Below are positions 39,307 through 48,907 of a stretch of DNA of 64,000 nucleotides, piece after piece; positions within the stretch are counted from its first letter, which is position 1; every line of letters begins with the position of its first letter. The stretch is taken from the NCBI RefSeq assembly GCF_001570485.1, contig NZ_BCTA01000093.1, forward strand, positions 248,001-312,000. The letters run 5' to 3'. The translations under genes and the position numbers were made by a program. The notes beneath the pieces are model-generated. The model saw nothing but the letters and a program-made list of their open reading frames with translations. It had not been told where the DNA came from and made no database searches. The DNA is from Mycolicibacterium novocastrense. Lineage in GTDB: Bacteria; Actinomycetota; Actinomycetes; Mycobacteriales; Mycobacteriaceae.

Positions 39307-42300
39307 GGCGGCTCCACCCAGCCGACCTGGACGAGGCGCTCGCCCTCGCCGCGGGTGATCAGCGTGGCGCGCCCCGGCGGCATCGACGAAGGCCGCACCG
39401 AGCCCATCAGGACACCGTCGTCGGCGCTTGCGCTCATCATCGCGCCGAGGCAACCGATCTCCCGCATTCCGGCGAGAAGTGGGTCGAACATCGCCCGCGC
39501 GGCGCCTCCCGATCGGCGGGCGACGATTACGTGCAGACCGAGGTCGGCGGCGTGGGGCAGGAAGTCGGCAAGCGGGGCAAACGGGTTGCCCGTCGATCCG
39601 GCCACCAAGTCGTAATCGTCAACCACGAGGAAGATCTCGGGGCCGGACCACCACGATCGCTCGCGCAACTGCTGTTGTGTCACGTCCTCGCCGGGCATGC
39701 GGGCCTCGAGCATCGCGAGAAGTTTGGGAAGTCTCGCTGCCAAGGCCACCGGTGACGCCGCGTATCCGGCGAGGTGTTCGGATTCCACGACGCCCAGCAG
39801 GGAGCGCCGGAAATCCACGATCTCCAGACGCGCCTGCTCGACGCGATGAGTCCGGACGATCTCGTGACACATCACGCGCAGCAATGAGGTCTTGCCGCAA
39901 CCGCCCTCCCCGAGGGCCAGCATGTGCATCTGCTCGGTGAAATCGACAGTCACAGGCGCCAACTCGCGCTCTTCGAGGCCGAGCACCATCGCCCCGGCCG
40001 ATCCCAGGCTGCACCCGACCAACTCGGGATACCGCACGAGCGCCGGAAGCAGTTCGATGCGCGGGGCGCAGCACCCGCGCCAGCGCTGTCGATGCCGCTC
40101 GACGGTTGCGGCCAACGCCTCGCCGAGTCCCTCGGTGCTGGGCACGCCGTCAAAGCGCGGCAGCGCGATCACCATCTCGCGCCCCTCGGCGGTGATACCC
40201 CGGCCCGGTGGGCAGTTGGTCAGCGAGCGTGCGCGGCGACGGTCCATCTCCGACTCGGCCGGGTCGCCGAGGCGCAGTTCTATCCGGGTCGCGATCTGGT
40301 CCTTCAACGCTGGCCGCAGTTCGGGCCACCGCGAGGCGGTGATCACCACGTGCACGCCGAACGCGAGACCCTGCGCAGCGATGGCGCTGATCGGCGCTTC
40401 CAACTGCTCGAGTTCGCGACGCAGGTGAGCCCACCCGTCGACGACGAGGAACACGTCGCCGTGCGGGTCGCCGGCCGCGGCGGGATCCTGCGCGGCGCGG
40501 CGCGCGCGATACTCGGCCATCGACCCGATTCCCATTGTCCGGAACAGCTTTTCCCGCGACCGGATCAGTGATTCGATGACAGCGACCGTGCGACGGCACA
40601 GGTCCGTATCGGCTCGACCCGATACGGCGCCGATGTGCGGTAGTTGCGCGAGGCGCGTGAGCGCACCACCGCCGAAATCCAGGACGTACAGGGAGATCTC
40701 GTCGGGGCCGTGCGCTTCTGCGAGGGCCAGCATCAGTGTTTGCACGGCCGTCGACTTCCCCGACTGAGGGGCGCCGACGATGGCGGCGTTCCCCGCGGCC
40801 ATCTGCGCGACGAGTAGGTCGCGGCGTTGCTCGAACGGACTGTCCACCAGACCGATCGGGGCACTGAACGGGTCTCGGGTACCTGTCGACGTGATCGAGT
40901 CGAGCGTCGGTGGTGCGCCGAGCGGCGGCAGCCACACGGGGTGCGCGGCCGTCCCTCGTCCCCCGACGCGGTCCAGCACCGCGTCGAGAACGGCCGGTCC
41001 AGCTTCCTCGTGCTCATCGGGTTGGACCGACGCGGACGTGGCGGTGAAGATCATCGGCGCCCGAACTTCGCTGCTGTCTTCGGGGTCCGGTCGAGGACAG
41101 GGGCCGGAGACGAACGCGGTCTGGAATCGGATCAGGTCCCCGGTGGCCGTCTTCAGCAGGGCCGCGCCTGGGGTGCCGGGCAGAGCGTACGCGTCGGGCA
41201 CACCCAGGACGGCCCGGGATTCACCGGCGGAGAACGTCTTGAGGCAGATCCGATACGACAGGTGGGTGTCCAATCCGCGGAGCCTGCCCTCGTCGAGTCG
41301 TTGACTGGCCAACAACAGGTGGATTCCCAGCGACCGGCCCAGCCTGCCGATCGCGACGAACAGCTCGGCGAAGTCGGGGTGCTGGGCGAGCAGCTCGGAG
41401 AACTCGTCGACGACGATGAACAACGCGGGCAGCGGCGGCAGCAGAGCGCCGGCTGACCGAGCCCTGGCGTAGTCCGCGGCGTTGACGAAATTGCCTGCCG
41501 CCCGCAGCAACTCCTGCCTGCGGTGGACCTCTCCGGCCAGCGCGTCGCTCATCCTGGCCACGAGGTGGGCTTCGCCCGCCAGGTTGGTGATCACGGCCGC
41601 CACGTGCCGCGACCGCTCCAAGCCGTGAAATGTCGCTCCGCCTTTGAAGTCGACGAGGACGAGGTTGAGGACGTCCGGTGGATGGGTCGTGATCATGCCC
41701 AGCACCAGTGTGCGCAGCAGCTCGGACTTGCCGGATCCCGTGGCGCCGACACACAGCCCGTGCGGGCCGATGCCGTTGCGGGCAGCCTCGTTGATGTCGA
41801 TCCAGACCGGCGTTCCGTCGTCCGCTACGCCGACGGGTACCGGTCGCATCTGTTTGCTTTGCGTCCACAGCTTTTCGGGCGTCAGCCGACCCGGTCGGTC
41901 GATGCCCATCAGGTCGAGCCAGCCGCGCACCGTCGAAATGCCACCGGCGGTCGCGGCGTCGAACCTGTGACCCGCCAGCTGCCGCGCACACATCGTGGCC
42001 TGCGTCAGGGTCAGCGAGTCGCGCTCGCAATCCGCCTCGGGGCGCTCACCGATGCGCACGGTCAGGCGCTCGCCGTCAACACGCAGACACGACACCGGTT
42101 CGACCGGGTCGGCTCCGATCGTGACGATCGAGGCACCGTTCGCCTCCGTCAGCATCTCACCGGCTACCGGGCTCTCATCCGCGACGACCACGAGGTGCCG
42201 GCCGAGCCTGCCGCTCAGGGTATGAGCTGAATGTTCGTAGTGGGGTAGCCATTTGAGCCACTCCCACTCGTGAGACGTCTCACGGCTGGCGACCACCGCG

Positions 42301-43010
42301 ATCGCCACCTGGTGGGGTTCGTGATGCGCCGCCAGTTGGCACACCATCGCACGCACCAATCCGCGCGCGGGCTCGTCATCGCCACACACCGCGATGACGC
42401 CGGGTTGCCGGAGCGAGACCGCGACCGGTGATCGCGGCACCACCGACCGCTGCCGAATCAGAGCGTGCATCGCGGACACCGTCACCGGATCGCGGTCCTC
42501 GGGAACCCCGAGGTCGGGTGCCGCCAACGGTGTGCACGGCGTCTGATCACCTACACCCACCCGGACGCAGCAGAAGTCGTCGTGGTCGGGACCGAGTCGC
42601 ACGATTCGCCGGGTGCCCACGAGCGCCCACAATGACTCGGGTGCCGGGTGGCGCGAATACTGTTGGCGGCGTTGTTCAGCGGCCGTCGCCACGGTCTCGT
42701 CGTCGAGTTCATCGAGATAGCGCAGATAGCTGCGCCGGTCGCGATCGATCTCGGCAAATCGGTCCGCCCCGCCGCGCGCTCCGTACAGCATCGTGCCGAG
42801 CACCGACACGGCCATCATCACCGGGAAGAATGCGAACATCGGTGTGCGGTTGGTGCCGGCGCCGGAGGTGAAGTACACGGCCATCATGCCGACCGCTGCG
42901 ACGAGCACCGCCAGCGGTAGTAGGCGCGCGACAGGATTGGTGGAAGCCGCTTTGGGCAGCGCCGGTGGTGATTTCACCACGACGCCGCATGCTGGCCGGG
43001 AGGACTCCAT
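39303..43010 (-). CDS. eccC4: ESX-4 motor ATPase EccC4
   Basis: A 1235-residue FtsK/SpoIIIE ATPase, the motor of the ESX-4 translocon. Two membrane helices (about 29-46 and 58-76) are followed by three ATPase modules with Walker A GATGSGKS (422-429), GAPQSGKS (746-753) and GEGGCGKT (1034-1041). The first has a full Walker B FIVVDEFSEL; the second (VVDGW) and third (VVDDY) lack the catalytic glutamate, as is usual for modules regulated by substrate. I use ATG 43010, which gives the M. tuberculosis length; an in-frame ATG at 43115 would leave 11 bp to the divergent eccD4. Confidence 0.95.
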   Translation of the reverse strand: MESSRPACGVVVKSPPALPKAASTNPVARLLPLAVLVAAVGMMAVYFTSGAGTNRTPMFAFFPVMMAVSVLGTMLYGARGGADRFAEIDRDRRSYLRYLDELDDETVATAAEQRRQQYSRHPAPESLWALVGTRRIVRLGPDHDDFCCVRVGVGDQTPCTPLAAPDLGVPEDRDPVTVSAMHALIRQRSVVPRSPVAVSLRQPGVIAVCGDDEPARGLVRAMVCQLAAHHEPHQVAIAVVASRETSHEWEWLKWLPHYEHSAHTLSGRLGRHLVVVADESPVAGEMLTEANGASIVTIGADPVEPVSCLRVDGERLTVRIGERPEADCERDSLTLTQATMCARQLAGHRFDAATAGGISTVRGWLDLMGIDRPGRLTPEKLWTQSKQMRPVPVGVADDGTPVWIDINEAARNGIGPHGLCVGATGSGKSELLRTLVLGMITTHPPDVLNLVLVDFKGGATFHGLERSRHVAAVITNLAGEAHLVARMSDALAGEVHRRQELLRAAGNFVNAADYARARSAGALLPPLPALFIVVDEFSELLAQHPDFAELFVAIGRLGRSLGIHLLLASQRLDEGRLRGLDTHLSYRICLKTFSAGESRAVLGVPDAYALPGTPGAALLKTATGDLIRFQTAFVSGPCPRPDPEDSSEVRAPMIFTATSASVQPDEHEEAGPAVLDAVLDRVGGRGTAAHPVWLPPLGAPPTLDSITSTGTRDPFSAPIGLVDSPFEQRRDLLVAQMAAGNAAIVGAPQSGKSTAVQTLMLALAEAHGPDEISLYVLDFGGGALTRLAQLPHIGAVSGRADTDLCRRTVAVIESLIRSREKLFRTMGIGSMAEYRARRAAQDPAAAGDPHGDVFLVVDGWAHLRRELEQLEAPISAIAAQGLAFGVHVVITASRWPELRPALKDQIATRIELRLGDPAESEMDRRRARSLTNCPPGRGITAEGREMVIALPRFDGVPSTEGLGEALAATVERHRQRWRGCCAPRIELLPALVRYPELVGCSLGSAGAMVLGLEERELAPVTVDFTEQMHMLALGEGGCGKTSLLRVMCHEIVRTHRVEQARLEIVDFRRSLLGVVESEHLAGYAASPVALAARLPKLLAMLEARMPGEDVTQQQLRERSWWSGPEIFLVVDDYDLVAGSTGNPFAPLADFLPHAADLGLHVIVARRSGGAARAMFDPLLAGMREIGCLGAMMSASADDGVLMGSVRPSSMPPGRATLITRGEGERLVQVGWVEPP

Positions 43011-43126
43011 CGAGAGATGAGACGCGGCGGGGACCGATTCGGTTCCATCCACAGCCGACGAAAGAAGTGTCTTCTCCCCGTCGTCGGCGGCGTTACGGTG
43101 ATCCCACGGCGTCATAGGGGGAGGCG

Positions 43127-44470
43127 ATGGCTGGTTCAGGCTGCCGAGTCAGCATTCACGTCGACGGGGCGAACGCGACCCAGAGTGTGGATCTGGCGTT
43201 GCCACGCCGGGCATGCCTGGGCGACATGCTCCCGTCGATCCTCGAGCTGGTTCATCCCGACCACCACGAGGTGGTAACCGGTGCGCGGTGGCGGCTTCAC
43301 CGAATCGACGGTTCGTCGCTGGACGAGTCACTCACATTGCCGGACAACCAGGTTCGCGACGGCGACGTCCTGTGGCTCAGCACCGATGACGTCTGCGAAC
43401 CCGTCTTCGCCCCCTGGGATGCCACCCGCACGGTGGTCAGGTGGCAACCTGCGCCCGGCGGGATTCCGCGCATGCTGTGCGTCGCCGCCAGCGTGGTCTG
43501 CGCGGCCATCGGCGGTATCACGCTGCTGTGGTCCACAGGCTCGACTGGTCGCACGGTTCTCATCGGCGGTGCGCTGACCTGCGCCGCTTTGGCCGCCGCC
43601 GTCGTCAGCGGGCGTACGCACTCAGAACCGTTGATGTGCACCACCTTCAGCGTGATGTCTGTGATGATGGCGGCGGTGACGGCTGCCGCAGCGGTACCCG
43701 GCGGTCCCCTCGCCGCGCATCTGCTGCTTGCCTCATCGGCGGGGCTGGCCACCGCGGTGGTGTCCCTGCGCCTCACCGGCCGCGGTCTTGTGCCGCTGGT
43801 CGCCATCGCCACGACATCGGTGCTGTGCACCGCTTCCTGCGCGGCATCGGTCGCATGGCACCTCGGTGGGCCGGCGGCCGGCTCACTGCTCGCGGCGATG
43901 GCACTGGCGACGTTGAGTTCGGCTCCACGGCTGGCCATTGCGCTCACCCGCATCGGCCCCAGGCCGCTGGACGACGACATGCACCGTCCTCCCGACTCCA
44001 TCGAGGACAGCGAGGCGGCGCGCGCCCACGAGCTGCTGACAGCGATGATCGCCGGCGCGTCGATCGCCGCGGCCATCGCGGCCGTGTCCGCCGGTTATGG
44101 TTCCATCGCGCGCGAGTTCTCCATCCTCGCAGCGGTGTTCGACGGCGCCGTCGGAGCCGCGCTGTTACTGCGCATCCGTACTCATATCGGGACTGTTCGT
44201 CGCACCACGTTGGCGGTGAGCGGCTTCGTCGCGCTCACAGCAGCATTCGTGATCCTCGCCGCAGCATTACGTCAGCACGCCCACTGGTTCGCAGCTCTGG
44301 CCGCTGTCGCCGGGACCGGATTCCTGATACCGCTCCTGCGCTTCACGCCCGGCCTGGCCGCGCGCCGCGCAGCCGAACTGGCCGAGTACGCGGCCTTGGC
44401 CGCGGTCATACCGCTGGGCTGCTGGATCGCCGGGCTGTTCGGTCTCGTCCGCAACTTGGCGCTGACGTGA
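43127..44470 (+). CDS. eccD4: ESX-4 membrane channel protein EccD4
   Basis: A 447-residue protein with an N-terminal ubiquitin-like domain (CRVSIHVDGANATQSVDLAL through GDVLWLSTDD, about 6-85) followed by eleven predicted membrane helices from residue 115 on. EccD dimers form the bulk of the type VII membrane complex. The ATG has GGGGGAG upstream. It is divergent from eccC4 and overlaps mycP4 by four bases (GTGA). Corresponds to Rv3448. Confidence 0.94.
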   Translation: MAGSGCRVSIHVDGANATQSVDLALPRRACLGDMLPSILELVHPDHHEVVTGARWRLHRIDGSSLDESLTLPDNQVRDGDVLWLSTDDVCEPVFAPWDATRTVVRWQPAPGGIPRMLCVAASVVCAAIGGITLLWSTGSTGRTVLIGGALTCAALAAAVVSGRTHSEPLMCTTFSVMSVMMAAVTAAAAVPGGPLAAHLLLASSAGLATAVVSLRLTGRGLVPLVAIATTSVLCTASCAASVAWHLGGPAAGSLLAAMALATLSSAPRLAIALTRIGPRPLDDDMHRPPDSIEDSEAARAHELLTAMIAGASIAAAIAAVSAGYGSIAREFSILAAVFDGAVGAALLLRIRTHIGTVRRTTLAVSGFVALTAAFVILAAALRQHAHWFAALAAVAGTGFLIPLLRFTPGLAARRAAELAEYAALAAVIPLGCWIAGLFGLVRNLALT

Positions 44471-45819
44471 CGCGCCTGCTTCGCGTCGTACTGGCCGTCG
44501 CGTTCGCATCGGCTCCGGTGACCGGTATCCCTACGGCAGCCGCGGTGGTGCCGCCGGGTGTCGACGATTCGCTGCTCCCCCACCCGCACTCGCCGGCGCC
44601 GCCACAGCCCACAAAGCAGACAGGGCAGTGCACGACCGCTCAGAAGGTCACCCTGGGCGGGGACGTCGGCGGCCAACTGCGCGACCTGGACCTGCGGTCG
44701 GTCTGGCCGCTCACCCGCGGAGGTGGTCAGACCGTCGCGGTGATCGACACCGGTGTGTCACGCCATCGCCTGCTGCCTCGCCTGGTTCCCGGCGGCGATT
44801 ACGTGTCCGGCGGGGACGGCACCGACGACTGCGACGGCCACGGCACGATCGTCGCCGGCATCGTCGCCGCCACAGCGGATTCCGACGCCCCCGATGCGTT
44901 CAGCGGTATCGCACCCGAGGCCACGATCATCGGCATCCGGCAGTCGAGCACGAAGTTCAGCGCCGAAGATGGCCGCGGCGGATCCGGTTTCGGAGATGTC
45001 GACACTCTCGCCCGCGCGGTGCGCACCGCGGCCGACATGGGCGCAACCGTGATCAACATCTCCACTGTCGCCTGCGTCGCCGCCGGCACGGAGATGGACG
45101 ACGGACCTTTGGGCGCCGCCTTGGCGTATGCGGTCGACGCGAAGAACGTCGTCGTGGTCGCCGCCGCGGGCAATGCCGGTGCACCGGGCCAGTGCGAGCA
45201 TCAGAACCCCGCAAGTTCTGGGCGACCGGACTGGGACGGCGTCAAAGCGGTGGTGAGCCCGGCCTGGTACGACGACTATGTCTTGACGGTCGGATCGATC
45301 GGCCCGGATGGTGGCCCCTCGGAGTTCACGTTGGCGGGGCCCTGGGTCGACGTCGCCGCTCCCGGCGAGCAGGTGGTGTCGTTGGACCGCGACGGCGACG
45401 GGTTCGTCGCCGCGCTGCCCACCCCTACCGGCGAGAAGCCGCTCGCGGGAACCAGTTACGCCGCGCCCGTGGTCACCGGCATCGTCGCGTTGTTGCGGTC
45501 ACGCTCGCCGCAGTTGACCGCCCGCCAGGTCATGCGCCGAATCGAAGACACCGCGCGGCACCCGGGGGGCGGCTGGAATCCGCGTGTCGGTCATGGCGTT
45601 GTCGACGTCCTGGCCGCGGTCACCGGTGGCGCGACAGCTCCCGCGGATCCGGGCCACCCGACGGTGGTGTCACCGTCGCGGCAGCAACCACCCGACGGCC
45701 ACGCAGCGCGTATCGCCACCCGCGGAGCCGCTATCTGCTTGGCCGTGGCCGGGGTTGTCGTCGCAATGACGGTATCGCTCAGCCGGTTACGGCGTTCCCG
45801 TCCCGTCGTGCGCGACTGA
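44467..45819 (+). CDS. mycP4: ESX-4 mycosin protease MycP4
   Basis: A 450-residue subtilisin-like protease anchored outside the membrane. A signal peptide (VTRLLRVVLAVAFASAP, cleavage near AAA at 26) precedes the catalytic triad D94 (AVIDTGVS), H125 (DGHGTIVAG) and S330 (GTSYAAPV), with oxyanion Asn236. A C-terminal helix (about 412-432) anchors it. Cysteines at 55, 122, 203 and 243 may form disulfides. Mycosins stabilise and regulate the ESX channel. Its 3' end overlaps the convergent eccB4 3' end by 33 bp. Confidence 0.95.
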   Translation: MTRLLRVVLAVAFASAPVTGIPTAAAVVPPGVDDSLLPHPHSPAPPQPTKQTGQCTTAQKVTLGGDVGGQLRDLDLRSVWPLTRGGGQTVAVIDTGVSRHRLLPRLVPGGDYVSGGDGTDDCDGHGTIVAGIVAATADSDAPDAFSGIAPEATIIGIRQSSTKFSAEDGRGGSGFGDVDTLARAVRTAADMGATVINISTVACVAAGTEMDDGPLGAALAYAVDAKNVVVVAAAGNAGAPGQCEHQNPASSGRPDWDGVKAVVSPAWYDDYVLTVGSIGPDGGPSEFTLAGPWVDVAAPGEQVVSLDRDGDGFVAALPTPTGEKPLAGTSYAAPVVTGIVALLRSRSPQLTARQVMRRIEDTARHPGGGWNPRVGHGVVDVLAAVTGGATAPADPGHPTVVSPSRQQPPDGHAARIATRGAAICLAVAGVVVAMTVSLSRLRRSRPVVRD

Positions 45820-47181
45820 CGCGGCCTCGACACTCAGCTCCGGCCCGTGTGGCAGCCGCGCCAACAGGGGCCACGGTGCGGGCAGCGGATCACCGGTCAG
45901 CCCGAGCCGCTCGGCCGTTTCCCGATCCCGGATGCCGAAGGCCACCCCGACATCGTTCACCAGGAACAGCGTTCCGGTTCGTGCACCGTCACCACTGGCC
46001 CCCGCCGCTCGCACGTAGGCGCTGCGACCCCCGCTCATCGCGAAGGCATCGATTCGGGCGCCTGCGGCGTCGGCGTGCGCCAGCCCCACCGGTCGCAACT
46101 CGGCGTTGCCGGGTATGGCGTCGCCGGTGACGGTCCCCGTGCTGACGGACTTCGAGTCAGGCGCCCACTGCCACCGTGCGCAGACGACCGGATCGACTGC
46201 GGTACCGGCACGTTCGGGGAACTCCCCGACCGGGAGTTCGTCAACCACCGGGACCGCGCCGATCGCACCGGGCTCGACGGTGACGATGTCGTGCGCGTCC
46301 TGCGGCTGGGTGAACCGGATGAGATCGGCCGCCACCACGCCGATTCGCTGCACTCCCGTCCTCAGCACCGCGTAGTGCTGCGACGACTCGGTTTGCGGCA
46401 CGCGGATCACGGCGCCAACCCGCAACCCGTGCAGCGGCGCTGGTGCGGGCGCCCCGGCGTCGCGGATGGCGGGCGCCGCGAGCTCGGGCACCTCGGGCAC
46501 GGTGTCCAGCAATGCACGCGTAACGGGCCGTGGCGCAACGCCGTCGAGCGCGAGCGCACGCACCACGGCCGGATTGCGCAGATCCACCTTCGCGCGCCGC
46601 CCGTCAAAGAGCAGATACGTTGTCGCCGCACCTTCGCCCGCCGCACTCACCAGGATGCCGGCTGCTGCGGCGTGCGTCCGGCCGACAGGTCCCGCCAGGA
46701 CGGTCGATACAGACGAATCATCTTCGCACACATGCCATTCCGACTCATCGTGCGTCAGCGGCGCGCCGATCATGTCAGGGGCGCCGGGGATGCCGAGCAT
46801 CGCGCCCCTTGGCGCCCGGTCGACGGCCGAGGAGCTGACGAGCCGAGGTTTGGCCGCCGAAGCGGTGATCAGCCGGGCCGATGCGAGGTTCGCCACCGGG
46901 TGCAGATTCTGGTCGATCCGCACATAGAGGGCGCCGGTGTCGCGCACCATCACGATCGGGGCGTCGCCGAGCGCACCTCGGGGCTGCAGAAACGCCAGGA
47001 CCGCGGCCACTCCGAGTCCGATGACCGCCAGAACCGAGCCGACCGACAACGCAAGTGCCTGCGCGCGCATCGGATCGTCGAGCATCTGCGCGTCGCCGCG
47101 CACGAGGGCGTGCCGCATGCGCCGTAACCCGAAGCGGTGTCCGCTGATCTGCAGTTTGGTGGTCGATCGCCCCGTCATCAC
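45787..47181 (-). CDS. eccB4: ESX-4 core membrane protein EccB4
   Basis: A 464-residue type VII component with a short cytoplasmic N-terminus (TTKLQISGHRFGLRRMRHAL), one membrane helix at about 43-67 and a large periplasmic part made of degenerate repeats (GALYVRIDQNLHPVANLASARLI, LPVGEFPE). Two cysteines (VCED, VVCARW) probably form the conserved disulfide. Corresponds to Rv3450c. It is transcribed towards mycP4 and overlaps its end. Confidence 0.94.
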   Translation of the reverse strand: MMTGRSTTKLQISGHRFGLRRMRHALVRGDAQMLDDPMRAQALALSVGSVLAVIGLGVAAVLAFLQPRGALGDAPIVMVRDTGALYVRIDQNLHPVANLASARLITASAAKPRLVSSSAVDRAPRGAMLGIPGAPDMIGAPLTHDESEWHVCEDDSSVSTVLAGPVGRTHAAAAGILVSAAGEGAATTYLLFDGRRAKVDLRNPAVVRALALDGVAPRPVTRALLDTVPEVPELAAPAIRDAGAPAPAPLHGLRVGAVIRVPQTESSQHYAVLRTGVQRIGVVAADLIRFTQPQDAHDIVTVEPGAIGAVPVVDELPVGEFPERAGTAVDPVVCARWQWAPDSKSVSTGTVTGDAIPGNAELRPVGLAHADAAGARIDAFAMSGGRSAYVRAAGASGDGARTGTLFLVNDVGVAFGIRDRETAERLGLTGDPLPAPWPLLARLPHGPELSVEAASVAHDGTGTP

Positions 47182-47222
47182 TCCCCCGCCGAAAGCCTAA
47201 GGCCTGCGGACAGTCCCGAGTG

Positions 47223-47789
47223 TCACCGCTTTCCCCTGGCCCGACGTTCCCGGTAGGCCGCCACGTGCTGGCGGTTGCCGCAGTTGCCGGTGTCGCAGAA
47301 CTTTCCCGACCGGTTTCGCGACAAGTCGACCAGCACCGCCTCGCAGTCCGATGCCGCGCACGTCTTGAGGCGGCGCAGCTCGCCGATGCGGATCAAGTCG
47401 GCCAGCGCCATCGCCATCTCCGCGCCCATCCGCTGCCACAGCGGGTCGTCCACCGACGCCAGGTGCAGATGCCACTCGGGCATCTCCGGATGCCGGGTCA
47501 GCCACGGCGAGGCGTTGGTATCGCGAAGCAAGGCGTTGACCCGATCCACCGTGCGTTGCTCATCGTCAGCGACGGCCCAGATCCGGCCCAGCCGGTCGCG
47601 GAGCCGGTGCACCGATGCGAGTTCCTCGGCGTCGCGGTCACGGCGCCCCGTCCAGCCGAAGCTGTCGAGGTAGGTGTTCAACGCCGCCATGTCGCCCAGC
47701 CGCTCTCCGTCGACGCGGTCGCTGTTGATGAGTTCACACGCGGCCCGCAAGGTGAGTTCGGTGTCATGACTGAAAAGCATTTGACCCAT
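47223..47789 (-). CDS. CGNR zinc-finger protein
   Basis: A 188-residue protein with an N-terminal helical ABATE-type domain (ELTLRAACELINSDRV, ALLRDTNASPWLTRHP) and a C-terminal zinc finger CAASDCEAVLVDLSRNRSGKF followed by CDTGNCGNRQHVAAYRERR, which carries the name-giving CGNR motif. Such proteins are thought to be stress-responsive transcription regulators. It is divergent from an EamA exporter over 68 bp, so it probably controls that gene. GAGAGG precedes the ATG. Confidence 0.9.
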   Translation of the reverse strand: MGQMLFSHDTELTLRAACELINSDRVDGERLGDMAALNTYLDSFGWTGRRDRDAEELASVHRLRDRLGRIWAVADDEQRTVDRVNALLRDTNASPWLTRHPEMPEWHLHLASVDDPLWQRMGAEMAMALADLIRIGELRRLKTCAASDCEAVLVDLSRNRSGKFCDTGNCGNRQHVAAYRERRARGKR

Positions 47790-47857
47790 GACGCCTCTCG
47801 TCGCTACTGTCAGGAGCGTAGTTCATTTTACTCATTACACTTTCTCGGAGGTCGACC

Positions 47858-48874
47858 ATGGTCGTGACGGCATCCGGCACGCGGCCCGCCGCCGACCACT
47901 TCCGGCTCGGGCTGATGCTGGCGGTCGGTTCGGCGGTCGCGTTCGGCTCCTCGGGCCCGTTCGCGAAGGCACTGATGACAGCGGGCTGGAGCCCGACCGC
48001 CGCGGTCGTCGCCCGGCTGGCGGGCGGCGCGCTGGTGATGGCGATCTTCGCCACCATCGTCAGGCGCGGGTGGATTCGCGAGGCCCTGCGCCACCCCACG
48101 ACCGTGCTTGCCTACGGGGTGGTCCCGATCGCGGGCGCGCAGCTGTTCTACTACAACGCCGTCGCGCACCTGTCGATCGGCGTCGCGCTGCTGCTGGAGT
48201 ACACCGCACCGATCATCGTCGTCGCCTGGGTCTGGGCCACCACACGGCGACGCCCGACCACCTTGACCCTGGCCGGTGTCGGGCTGGCGATCGCCGGGAT
48301 CATGCTGGTGCTCGACGTGTTCTCGGGCGCGCACATCAACCTGGTCGGCGTGGGCTGGGGGCTGGCGGCCGCCCTCTGCGCCGCCGGGTACTTCCTGATG
48401 TCGGCCCACGCAGGCTATACGGCCGAAGGGGACGGGATCAGTCCCGTCACGCTGGCCGCAGCGGGGCTGATCGTCGGCTCGGGTGCGGTCACGCTCCTGG
48501 GCCTGACCGGAATCATGCCGCTGACCTTCACCACCGCCGACACCGTCATCGCCGGTCACACCGCCTCGTGGATCGTGCCGGTCATCGCTCTGGGCGTCAT
48601 CGCCACCGCGGTGGCCTACACGCTGGGCATCATGGGCATCGCCCGGCTGCGGCCACGCTTCGCGTCGCTGGTCGGCCTGTCCGAGGTGATGTTCGCGGTG
48701 CTAGCGGCCTGGATTCTGCTGGGTGAAGCGATCACGCCCACGCAGGCTGTCGGCGGCGCCATCGTCTTGGCCGGTCTCGCGCTGGCCCGCGCAGGCGACC
48801 GTTCTGAAGCGGTTGCCGAGGCGACGTGGCCGGACGGCCCGCTCGAGGAGTCGTCCGTGCGAGCGAAGCGTTAG
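47858..48874 (+). CDS. EamA/DMT-family exporter
   Basis: A 338-residue membrane protein with ten predicted helices in two EamA halves, for example SGPFAKALMTAGWSPTAAVV and LLEYTAPIIVVAWVWATTRR in the first and LRPRFASLVGLSEVMFAVLA in the second. Drug/metabolite transporters of this kind export amino acids, purines or toxic compounds. The ATG follows CGGAGG. The divergent CGNR regulator is the likely controller. The substrate is not recognisable. Confidence 0.9.
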   Translation: MVVTASGTRPAADHFRLGLMLAVGSAVAFGSSGPFAKALMTAGWSPTAAVVARLAGGALVMAIFATIVRRGWIREALRHPTTVLAYGVVPIAGAQLFYYNAVAHLSIGVALLLEYTAPIIVVAWVWATTRRRPTTLTLAGVGLAIAGIMLVLDVFSGAHINLVGVGWGLAAALCAAGYFLMSAHAGYTAEGDGISPVTLAAAGLIVGSGAVTLLGLTGIMPLTFTTADTVIAGHTASWIVPVIALGVIATAVAYTLGIMGIARLRPRFASLVGLSEVMFAVLAAWILLGEAITPTQAVGGAIVLAGLALARAGDRSEAVAEATWPDGPLEESSVRAKR

Positions 48875-48907
48875 CCCCCAGACCCCTCGGTGTGTGAATA
48901 TGTCCGC

